DNA from: Myxococcales bacterium
GTDB lineage: Bacteria > Myxococcota_A > Polyangia > Haliangiales > Haliangiaceae
Length of the DNA stretch: 31,655 nt
Assembly: GCA_016706545.1 (NCBI GenBank)
Contig: JADJJK010000067.1
Span: 1-31,655, forward strand
Direction of reading: 5' to 3'
Below are positions 15,401-23,520 of this stretch, one piece after another. The notes under the pieces are model-generated. The model saw only the letters and a list, made by a program, of their open reading frames with translations, had not been told where the DNA came from and made no database searches. The translations under genes were made by a program, and so were the position numbers. How positions within the stretch are numbered: the stretch's first letter is position 1; the number at the start of each line of letters is the position of its first letter.

Positions 15401-18400
15401 TCTCCGACCCGGGCCTGTTCAACCTGCCGGCGCCGCTGGGCAACATCCTGCGCATCCTCGGCGCCCGCATCGCCCGCGTCAACCCGACCAACCTCGAGCT
15501 CGATCTCGGCCTCAAGGTCAACCTCGGCGTCATCACCGTCGATCGCTTCCGCGTCAAGTGGCCGCTCGACCCGATCGGCGTGCCCTCGATCTTGCCCACC
15601 GGGGTGAGCGTCAACCTGCCCAACGTCCTGGCCGGCAGCGGCTACGTCAACATCCTCGACGGCGGCTTCGAGGGCTCGATCGATCTCACGATCGTCCCGG
15701 TCAAGATCCGCGTCGCCGCCAGCTTGGGCGTGCGCCACGTCGAGGAGACCGACGAGGATCTGACCGAGCGCCGCGCCGGCAACCCCGGCGCCGAGCGGCG
15801 CTCCGCCACCGCGGTGTTCGCCGGCCTCACCATCGAGTTCCCCACCCCCATCGTGCTGGGCGCCACCGGGCTCGGCATCTTCGGCTTCTCCGGCCTGTTC
15901 GCCATGCACTACGCCCGCACCGAGCGGGCCCGCGTCTACGGCGACGCGGTGGCGCCGGCCTTGCGCTGGCTGGAGCGCGCCAAGGGCGAGCCCGAGGCGC
16001 TGGTCAAGAACGGCGACGTCCTGTGGGCGCCCAAGCTCGATCGTTGGAGCTTTGGCGTCGGCATCATCGCCGGCACCCTGGAGGGCGGCTTTCTCATCAA
16101 CTTCCGCGGCATGTTCGTCCTCGAGCTGCCGGGGCCGCGCATCCTCATCTTCGTCAAGGTCCAGATCATCCAGCAGAAGCCGAACAAGGACGACAGCGGC
16201 CTCACCGTCGGCATCCTCGGCGTCCTCGATCTCGACTTCTTCCAGGGCAAGATCACGATCGGCGTACTGATCGATCTGTCGATCAAGGACGTGATCGCGC
16301 TCAAGATCCCGATCGACATCTACTTCGAGCTGCAGGACGCCGCCAAGTGGCCGAGCAACGACGCCAAGCGCTGGCACCTCTACATCGGCACCATCGAGCA
16401 GCCGGCCAGCGCGCTGGTGCTCAACCTGGTCCGCGCCAGCGGCTACTTCATGCTCGCCGGCGATGAGATCCGCAACTTCCCGGCGCCGTCCGGAACGCGG
16501 ACCTTGCCCGGCGTGGCCATCGCCACCGGGGTGCGCGCCTCGATCATCCTGGGCTCGACGGACATCGGCCTCTATCTCAAGGTCGCAGCCGGCGCGGACC
16601 TGGGCATCGCGTTCTCGCCCTTCTACATCGCCGGCAACATCTATCTGACCGGCGAGCTACGCCTGTTCATCATCAGCATCGAGGCGCGCGGCCGGCTCTC
16701 GGTGGAGTCGCCGCCCACGGTCATCCACGGCGAGGTGTGCGGCAAGGTCGACTTCTTCTTCTTCAGCATCGAGGGCTGCGTCTCGTTCACCATCGGCGGC
16801 GGCACCCCGGATCTTACGCCGCCCGCGCTGGTGCGCGGCCTGTGGCTGCAGAGCCACGCCCCGGTGCTCACCGCCGGACAGGGCGGCGACCGCCCGATCG
16901 ACGCCAGCCTGGGCAACGCGCTGGCGGTGGACAGCGCGGGCACGCTCGACGTGCGCGGCGGCCTGGTGTTCGGCAGCTCGACCAGCGTCGGCGCCGGCTT
17001 CCTCGAAGACAGCACGAAGCGCCTGGACCCCAACGCCCACGCCGGCCGCCTCTTGGTCACCAAGAGCGGCGATCGCTATCGCATCACCGGCAACACCGAG
17101 AGTCGGTTCACGCTGGCCTCGGGCACGCCGGCCGCAGGCGAGTACGCGGTGGTCAACGCAGTGCCGGTGGACGCGGTGCCGGTCTTGCAGCTCCACGCCT
17201 CGCCAGCGCTCAACGTGACCTCCACGTTCACCGAGCCGCTGGCGCAACCTCCGGGCCTCACCCCGGGCGGCTGGATCTCGACGAGCGGCGATCGCCAGGT
17301 GCGCTACACGCTGCGCGGCCTCGAGCTGTCGCCGCCGCTGCCCGCCGGCACGCCGCCAGCGACCTGGCGCCGTGAGCGCCCGCCGGGGCCGCAGGGCACC
17401 GACACCAGCATCGACCTGGCGACGATGAGCCGCGCCCCGCTCACCGGCGACCGCGCCGTCGAGCGCTCGACCGAGCTCCACGAGCGCGTCAAGATCCGCT
17501 GGAAGGACCTGTGCGCACAGCCGGCGCCGCCGGCGTGCGTGCTGTGGACGTTCTGCAAGCAGCCGCTTGGCCCCTCGGGCAGCGGCTGGGACCTCACCGG
17601 CGTGGCCGAGCCCGATCCGCCCGGCACCACCCGTCATGGGGCGCCGCCGCTGGGGCTCCACGTCGAAGAGGCCAGGCGCGACACCGCAGACCAGCTCCTG
17701 CAACAGCTCCTCATCGAGCTCGGATTGCCGTTCGAGATCCCCGCCAAGGTGATCGGGCAGACCCAGCGAACCGTGGTGCAGCCGCCCGGCGACAAGCCCC
17801 CTGCAGAGGTGCCAACGGAGCGACCGCCCATCGAGCGACCGCCCATCGAGCGACCGCCCATCGAGCGACCGCCGATCGTGATCAACCCGCGACCGCCGAT
17901 CGTGATCAACCCGCGACCGCCGATCGTGATCAACCCGCGACCGCCGACCCCGGCGACGCCGCTGCCGCCGCCCGTCCTTCGCCCCACCCGGCCGATCCGC
18001 ATCGGGCCGATGGATCACCTGCGCGACGCGCCGCGCGCGCCGGTGAGGGCCGAGCCCGAGGCGCCCACGCGCCAGCCGGCGGCGCCGGCGACGCCTGCCG
18101 CGCCCGCCGCCGGCGGCGACGTCCACGAGGTGCTGCTCGGGGAGGCCCGCGCGCGCCTGCGCCCCGACGTCCTCGGCGGCTCGCGCCCCGACCTGCGCGA
18201 CCTCTTGAAGCCGCGCCTGCCAAACCCGTGCGCGCGCGCGCTCGAGCTGCCGCGGCTCGACCGTCTGCTACGCGACCTCAAGCAATGGCTCGAGCAGCAC
18301 CCGGGGCTCAAGGACCGGCTGCCCGAGCTCATCAAGGTGCTGCAAGAGCGCAACACCTTCGAGCCGTGGATCACCTTGCACACCGGCGCGGCGCAGCGCG

Positions 18401-20181
18401 CGCGGCTCTACCTGGCGGTGTCGCCCGAGCTGCTGCGCGCCCGCCGCGTGGTGGTGCGCGAGCTCGCCGCCGATGGCGGCCTGGTGCGGGAGCACGCACT
18501 GGCCGACCTGCCGTTCTCGCTGGTGAGCGGCACCACGACCGGGATGCCGGCGGCGTGGACCGCGCCGCCGTGGAACGCCGAGATCGCGCCGATGGCCGCG
18601 TTCCTGGCCAGCGCCGAGTTCGCGCCGCTCATCCGGCTGGTCGCCGAGCTCAAGCCCGAGGCGATGACCACCAAGCTCCAGATCGTCATCGTGCTGCCGC
18701 AGCACGTGCCGGCGCCGGCCAGCGGGGCCACGACCACGCCGCCCAGGCATCACCTCCCGGCGGACGTGCTGGCCGCGGCGCCTACGCTGCGCGAGCGCTT
18801 GCGGCCCGAGATCCTCGACCTGATCCGCCCCCGCGTCGAGCTGACCCACGTCTCGGCCCACGCCACGACCGCCGCCGCGGCGCAGCCGATCGGCCCTGGC
18901 CGCGTCATCCTCGGCGCGGTGCAGGTGTGCTCGACCGCCGAGGCCGAGCGCGCGCGCGAGGCCCAGGAGATCCGCGACGGCGAGATCCAGACCATCGTCG
19001 GCTACCTCAACGAAGCGGCGCCGGTGCCGCTGCTCGCGCCCAGCACCGCCTACACCTTGCTCCTGCGCTACGACGCCGAGGGCAAGGCGCCCGACGGCAC
19101 CACCCAGGCCTTCGCCAACCGCGAGCAGCGCTTCCGCTTCTTCACCGATGATCGCCCACCCGAGCGGCTCGATCCGTGGGTCCTGGGGACCTCCCCCGAC
19201 CCCGACGAACGCTTCCACTTCTACGAGGACGCGCTCAAGGTCGTGTTCAACGACACCGCGGTGCTGCAGCTCTACAAGAGCTACGGCAAGAAGCTCCGCG
19301 CCGTCATCCGCGCCGCCGACGGCGTGCCGCCACCGGCAGAGGAGCTCACCACGCTCGAGACCGTGACCAGCGAGCTGGGCACGCCGCTGCGCGACGCGCT
19401 GGCGGCGCTCGCCGAGACCGGCGCGCTGGCTTGCGCCGGGGAGATCTCGTCGCCGGCGCACGGCGTGTACACGCCCAGCGCGGCGGTGAAGCTGCGCCCG
19501 TTGATGGCCTACACCTTCGACATCGAGCTCGACCCCGCCGAGCCCGCGCCCACCGGCCGCCCGATCTTGCCGCTCTATCGCCGCGCCTTCTCGACCTCGC
19601 GCTTCGCCTCGCTGGCCGCGCTCGCGGGCGAGCTGGCCGCGCGCAAGGTCCGGCACCGCGCGCTGCCAGCGCGCATCGACCTGGCGGGCGCCGTCGGCGC
19701 GGTCACGGTCCACACTGACGTCGAGATCGAAGAGGCCCTGCGCGCCGCCGGCGAGGCGGCCCTGCCGGCGCCCCAGGCCAGCGGGGTGACCGTCTACTGG
19801 GCGCGCCGCGCCGGCTCGTCCGCGTACTCGCCGCACGTCATCCTCGTCGACGCTGCCGAGCCGCTGTGGCGCACCCGCCGCGAGCCCAGCCTGCAGCCCG
19901 TGCCGGATCAGAGCGACGCCAACTTCAAGCGCATCGTGCCCGCCGACCTGCCCGCCCTCGAGGTCGTAGAGCAAGGCAGCTCGGCGATCAGCCGCTGGGT
20001 GCGCAGCCCCGCGGGCACGCGCACCTTGGCCTTCGTCTCCGAGGCGTTCACGCCCACGCCCGCCGGCACCACGGTGGCGCTGGCGGCCCACCGCCGGGCC
20101 AGCGCGCTCTACGGCATCGGCGAGGCCACCGAGCGCTTCATCGAGCTCCGCTTCACTGGCAAGGCGCCCTGGGAGGAATGA
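12466..20181 (+). CDS. giant protein 1: OmpA-like module, beta-rich core, Pro-rich repeats
   Basis: 2571 residues, unrecognised as a whole. Residues 1-330 are beta-rich with no signal peptide. About 340-460 resemble an Ig/cadherin-like module (GGAPPFVTSVTLGG, ATLVVTVSDGATPA). About 570-690 resemble an OmpA C-terminal domain (SVTVDGYASYEATTSAAHDN, NWLSCRRRRVALDIIG, GRSNAPKDRVAIIRG), a fold that usually binds peptidoglycan. A Pro-rich linker (705-735) leads to about 700 residues of alternating hydrophobic strands (for example KITIGVLIDLSIKDVIALKI and GKVDFFFFSIEGCVSFTIGG), somewhat reminiscent of DUF6603-type or beta-groove proteins. Tandem PPIER and PPIVINPR repeats occupy 1786-1824. The last 700 residues contain FRFFTDDRPP, FHFYEDALKVVFND and FSTSRFASLAAL. 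The next gene starts 1 nt after its stop, so they are translationally linked. It may be a secreted or surface structural protein, by inference only. Confidence 0.85.
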   Translation: MAATKLGLYELLAPQFLLGFTFPEHVDRYLAVAGVDELRVASDESAVVYCGRVTFGGNAGASPVREHRDPSGAVFQWEDVAVEFRLTIPRDGASFVHDGVELLASAPASQSELRDLFNALGPVEQTSVTTDYPYVAGTEYPGVRFRLELMLSLLTFHLGNDWGPGVVADNHRIVADPSATSQDVKFVLPKMVFEYEQGDDVSRAPSFRLKSWGNAGFDAPSDLATGEFVRMEPAIALHRSGRIAFGIDQAIIDLSPDHTPPEILEHFGTDEGFQGLYLKSVRFYYTDGDKGLGFHIAVNDCLISFAGEVSLEASLDIFGPSNTFDVSVELFDGPRAIDFTAGTAASAATPRALTGGRATIPQTGVVHVRISGGAPPFVTSVTLGGTELWDATRRDARISPATPLRAPGEATLVVTVSDGATPANTYSHTIALTITGVAAPTQEHDGSAADLPADPAARPSAVMAADGITSGGAAATVLPAGWSIDHSPAASGLAETITIVGGPTPTVTVNGQPRALDGRRLVLDVPEGSSGAPIPITVTFAGAAATTEAFHLFFDLDAPAGDADECDSSLASVQRYVTGTPNDKRFAGSHADSQAGSLGGRAALIDWIDNHVVGSPKSVTVDGYASYEATTSAAHDNWLSCRRRRVALDIIGSRATVSGGSQHGHSEAEAAGRSNAPKDRVAIIRGTTGSGSPQVVWQGHIGRAARPPAPPPRPVEPAPDPGRAPDPAPNRPPPVFRRIGLRVRLERNVPVLLEVTGQLDFETELESRMRTATGDSTQALELRNGRPGSEDGVVDFKVQVTYDTSTHTLTETLALHAGAGDADGLLHMNNPHGASLTAANRFKDAFGAVLVFTPIINSVAASVDPKSAGDWAVLTASLAIPAAIGALGVFQTEKVVLYGGELKFRQMVPPGASATFTDAGVVFDYGVEFKIALDVGPLHIHSTRPLKVRYRAVGFNLHFPGGVSYEPIFDTSKGYELDLSDPGLFNLPAPLGNILRILGARIARVNPTNLELDLGLKVNLGVITVDRFRVKWPLDPIGVPSILPTGVSVNLPNVLAGSGYVNILDGGFEGSIDLTIVPVKIRVAASLGVRHVEETDEDLTERRAGNPGAERRSATAVFAGLTIEFPTPIVLGATGLGIFGFSGLFAMHYARTERARVYGDAVAPALRWLERAKGEPEALVKNGDVLWAPKLDRWSFGVGIIAGTLEGGFLINFRGMFVLELPGPRILIFVKVQIIQQKPNKDDSGLTVGILGVLDLDFFQGKITIGVLIDLSIKDVIALKIPIDIYFELQDAAKWPSNDAKRWHLYIGTIEQPASALVLNLVRASGYFMLAGDEIRNFPAPSGTRTLPGVAIATGVRASIILGSTDIGLYLKVAAGADLGIAFSPFYIAGNIYLTGELRLFIISIEARGRLSVESPPTVIHGEVCGKVDFFFFSIEGCVSFTIGGGTPDLTPPALVRGLWLQSHAPVLTAGQGGDRPIDASLGNALAVDSAGTLDVRGGLVFGSSTSVGAGFLEDSTKRLDPNAHAGRLLVTKSGDRYRITGNTESRFTLASGTPAAGEYAVVNAVPVDAVPVLQLHASPALNVTSTFTEPLAQPPGLTPGGWISTSGDRQVRYTLRGLELSPPLPAGTPPATWRRERPPGPQGTDTSIDLATMSRAPLTGDRAVERSTELHERVKIRWKDLCAQPAPPACVLWTFCKQPLGPSGSGWDLTGVAEPDPPGTTRHGAPPLGLHVEEARRDTADQLLQQLLIELGLPFEIPAKVIGQTQRTVVQPPGDKPPAEVPTERPPIERPPIERPPIERPPIVINPRPPIVINPRPPIVINPRPPTPATPLPPPVLRPTRPIRIGPMDHLRDAPRAPVRAEPEAPTRQPAAPATPAAPAAGGDVHEVLLGEARARLRPDVLGGSRPDLRDLLKPRLPNPCARALELPRLDRLLRDLKQWLEQHPGLKDRLPELIKVLQERNTFEPWITLHTGAAQRARLYLAVSPELLRARRVVVRELAADGGLVREHALADLPFSLVSGTTTGMPAAWTAPPWNAEIAPMAAFLASAEFAPLIRLVAELKPEAMTTKLQIVIVLPQHVPAPASGATTTPPRHHLPADVLAAAPTLRERLRPEILDLIRPRVELTHVSAHATTAAAAQPIGPGRVILGAVQVCSTAEAERAREAQEIRDGEIQTIVGYLNEAAPVPLLAPSTAYTLLLRYDAEGKAPDGTTQAFANREQRFRFFTDDRPPERLDPWVLGTSPDPDERFHFYEDALKVVFNDTAVLQLYKSYGKKLRAVIRAADGVPPPAEELTTLETVTSELGTPLRDALAALAETGALACAGEISSPAHGVYTPSAAVKLRPLMAYTFDIELDPAEPAPTGRPILPLYRRAFSTSRFASLAALAGELAARKVRHRALPARIDLAGAVGAVTVHTDVEIEEALRAAGEAALPAPQASGVTVYWARRAGSSAYSPHVILVDAAEPLWRTRREPSLQPVPDQSDANFKRIVPADLPALEVVEQGSSAISRWVRSPAGTRTLAFVSEAFTPTPAGTTVALAAHRRASALYGIGEATERFIELRFTGKAPWEE
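17821..17937 (+). repeat. in-frame Pro-rich tandem repeats (15-bp and 24-bp units)
   Basis: Three perfect 15-bp units (17821-17865, encoding RPPIE) run directly into three perfect 24-bp units (17866-17889, 17890-17913, 17914-17937, encoding RPPIVINP). The 24-bp unit shares its first half with the 15-bp unit, so one probably arose from the other. Both periods preserve the frame, and the array separates two large domains of giant protein 1. Confidence 0.95.
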
Positions 20182-20182
20182 C

Positions 20183-23100
20183 ATGACCCGCATGGTTTGG
20201 CCCCACGCCTTTACCCTCGCAGCCTCGGCGCTCCGCGAGGCCTTCGAGACCGGTCGCGCCGCCAAGGCGGTGCGCGAGTTCTTCCCCGCCGATGACCAGA
20301 AAGACCACGACGGCGTGCCCAACGCGCTGCGCTGGTGCGTGGCGCCCTGGCTGGGCATGCCGCGCATGCCGTTCGAGGTCTATCGCCGGCCGCGGCGCGG
20401 CTTTCGAGCGAAGCCGCTCCTCGAGCCGGTGAAGATCAACGCACCCGTGGGCAGCGCGGCCCCGGTCGCCGTCGAATGGAACCACGTCGAGATGTACCTG
20501 GTGGCCTGCACCGCAGATCCCGCGCCAGGCCGCGTGCTGGTCATCGAGCCGGTGGACCGTCGCGGCGAGCCGATGCCGGGCCGCCGCGTCACCGTCAGCA
20601 CGGCGCAGAGCGTGCTCTTCCGCGCCGCCGGGATCGCCTCCTTGCGGGTCAGCGGCGAGGGCGAGCTGAGCAACGTGCAAGGCGTCGAGCAGACCGGCTA
20701 TGCCAACCTCGCCGACTGGCAGCGCGTCGAGGTCGTCGGCCTCCCCGTCGAGAAGGGCCTGCTCGCCGGCGCTTACGACGATGCTGCCCCGCAAGGCCCG
20801 GAGGCTGCCTCGCTGCCTGGCTTCGAGGCCGCCCGCCGCCGCCTGCAGCTCGCCGCGTATCTGCAGCTCCCTCCGCCGCCCACCGGCGTCGCAGATCTCC
20901 CCACGCCCACGCTGCCGCGGCCGGACGCGGTGCGCTACCTCAAAGCGCTGTTCGAGCCCCAGCCCGGGATCATGACGTTGATCGCCAAGTGCTTGCAGAA
21001 CACCGACGACAATGATCCGGCCCATCTGCAGCGCGACTTTCGCTACGACGCCACGATCGACGGCCTGCGCCAAGCCGATCTCGCCGCTGGCACTGCCGGC
21101 ACCGGGGACCCGGCGCAAGCTGCCTTGCCGGTCGTCGGCATCACCATGCTGACTGTCACCGGCGATAGCTTTGCAGCCACTGGCTTGGGCTATGGCACCG
21201 TCGATTTTCCGCCCCGGCAAAGAGACGTGCCGGCCACCCACGCCAGAGCGACCGATCCAGGCCTCTGGGGCTTCGACTACATGGTCACCGCGCGCTTCAC
21301 CCTGCCGTGGATCGGAACCCTCGAGGTGGCCGCGCTGTCATCGGACGCCCTCGCCCCGGAGCCGGCGGTGGCGCTCGCCGCCGCCCGCCGCTACCTCAAC
21401 CGCAATCCCGCCCGCGACACCGAGGAGACCGAGTCGGTGGCGCTGACCTGGCGGCTGTCGGCTGCGCCGCAGGGCTGGCTGGTGGCCACCTCGCACAAGC
21501 CCGACGAGGTGAAGGTGTGCAACGCCGAGCGCCGCGGCGGCGCTGGCGGCTATGACCCATTCGTGCCGCTGCGGCCGGCGGCGGCCAACGGCGATCTGCC
21601 GCCGGGCGCGACGACCTCGTTTGTCGACCCGGTCTCGCCGGTGCCGATGGCCGGGGTGAGCACCACCCGGTACCTGGTCGCCGGGCTCGACGTCTTCGGC
21701 GTGTGGTCGCCGTGGCGCATCGCCGCGCACTCGGCGCCGGCCAAGACGGTGCAGCTACCGCAGCTCGGCGCCGCCGCGGTCGAGCTCGACAAGGCCGCCG
21801 CGATGGGCAAGGTGGTGCCCGGCGCGCTGACCTTCGACCTCGCGTGGGACTGGTCGGATCGCTCGCCCGATCAGGTCGAGATCCACGGCCACTTCTTTGC
21901 CCCCAGCGCCGGCCCCGGCGCCCCCTTCCTCGGCGGGTTCGCGCGCGGCGGCACCGGCCCCACCGACGCGCTGGTGGTGCGCTTCGTCGGCGACACCGCG
22001 ACCATCGACGCCAGCGTGCCCGGCTCGGTAGGCAGCGACAGCAGCCTCGAGGTGCTGGCCGCCGCGCCCCCCGATCCAGGGTCGCCACCGGCGCCCCCCG
22101 GCCAGGACGCCGACCTGCGCAAGCTCCGCATCACCGTGCGCAACCTGCGCTGCGACTTCTCCTCGGCCTCCGAGCTGGCCTTCGCGATCTGCGCCCGCGC
22201 CACCGAGCGCGTGCGCCCCGCCGAGTGGAGCGGCGTGGTCGGCCCGCGCCCGGCCCGCATGTTCGATCCGCTGCCGCCGGCGGTGCCCAGCTTGCCGATC
22301 GATCTGCAGTGGACCGCGCTGCCGGACTCCACCGGGCGCGCCCGCGGCGTCCTGCGCTGGCCGCGCAGCAGCGGCGCCCGCGGCTACGTCATCTGGGAGT
22401 GCGCCGAGACCGCGCTGCGCCACGCGATCAACCCCGCCGCGCCCGAGCCGGCGCCCACCGACTCGCTGCTCACCCGCGCCGCCTCGCTGCGCGCCGCGCT
22501 CGCCGCCCCCGGCGCTGACGAGCGCAGCCTCGGTGCGTTCGCTCGCCTGCACACGGAGCTGATCCCCGACGTGCCGACGCGGCCCACCCAGGAGCTGGAG
22601 CTCGAGCTGCCAGCGAGCGCCGCGACGCTGTTCGCCTTCCGCGTCTCCGCGGTCAGCGCCAGCAACGAAGAGTCCGAGCGCTCGGCCAGCGTGGCCCTGT
22701 TCGCCGTCCCCAAGATCATGCGCCCGACGCAGCCCAGTCTGGCGCTGCGCCCGGTGGCCGACGGCGCGAGCCGCGGCATCAAGCTCTTGGCGCTCGCCGG
22801 CCCCGGCCCCAGCCCCGCCGGCTTTCGCGTCCATCGCGTGCGGCGCGCTGACTTGGTCGACGACGTCGGCCTGATGGGGCCGCAGATCCTGGCCCACGAC
22901 GCCACCGGCTGGCACAACGACGAGCTGCCGACGCTGCGCGGCCCGGCCCAACCCTGCCGCTCCATCGTCGACGCGGTGACGCCGAGCTGGGCGACGCTGT
23001 TCTACAAGATCGTCGCCATCGGCAGCGAGAACCGCGCCGCCGGCGAGCTCCGCGGCGAGTCGCTGGCCTCGGCGACCCAGTCGATCGTGATCCCGCCCGA

Positions 23101-23520
23101 GGGCGATCCTAGCCTGGCCATCGCCGGCACCAGCAGCGGCAGCAACAACTGCGTGCTGTCCTTCGCCACCAACCTGCCGGTGGCGCCGTGCCCGCTGGGC
23201 CGCGCCACCATCGAGGTCTTCGCGGTGGTGGTGAGCGGCGCCGGCAAAGCGCGTGCGCGTGGCCAGCGCCGAGATGTCGTCCGTCGCGGAAGGCGCGGCC
23301 GCGCGACCGGTGGGCGCCCAGCGACCGCGGCGCAGCTCGCGCTCTGCCCGAGTGGCGGCGCGGCGCCCCGACGCCGGATGGCACCACCAGCGTGACCGTG
23401 CGGCTCGGCTCCACCGTGATCCCCGCCGAGGGCGAGCCCGCCACGCCCATCGACGTGTTTCTGATCGTGGTCAGAGACCCCCTCGGCCGCGCGGTCGAGC
23501 AACGCTACGAGGTGTCGTGA
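20183..23520 (+). CDS. giant protein 2: fibronectin-III-like modules, frameshifted near the C-terminus
   Basis: About 1112 residues once the frame is repaired. No signal peptide (MTRMVWPHAFTLAASALREA). The C-terminal half resembles several fibronectin type III repeats: TRYLVAGLDVFGVWSPW, ARGVLRWPRSSGARGYVIWE, TLFAFRVSAVSASNEESE and TLFYKIVAIGSENRAAGE. The frame open from 20183 turns Arg-rich after about 23246 and stops at 23395. The natural ending (TTSVTVRLGSTVIPAEGE, PIDVFLIVVRDPLGRAVEQR) lies in another frame that stops at 23520, exactly overlapping the next ATG (TGATG). At least one indel therefore lies in 23246-23370. The AAA run at 23246-23248 and the CCCC run at 23366-23369 are the best candidates. 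ATG 20183 follows GGGAGGA by 5 nt. Function unknown; a scaffold or adhesive partner of the flanking giants is inference. Confidence 0.75.

Noticed and set aside
14422..16377. Long minus-strand frame opposite giant protein 1, and similar ones at 16657-18126 and 18268-20367
   Set aside because: Asp/Glu/Val/Ala-rich or Arg-rich mirror translations of a high-GC3 gene. The plus strand has a continuous 7.7-kb frame with plausible protein composition and a ribosome site.
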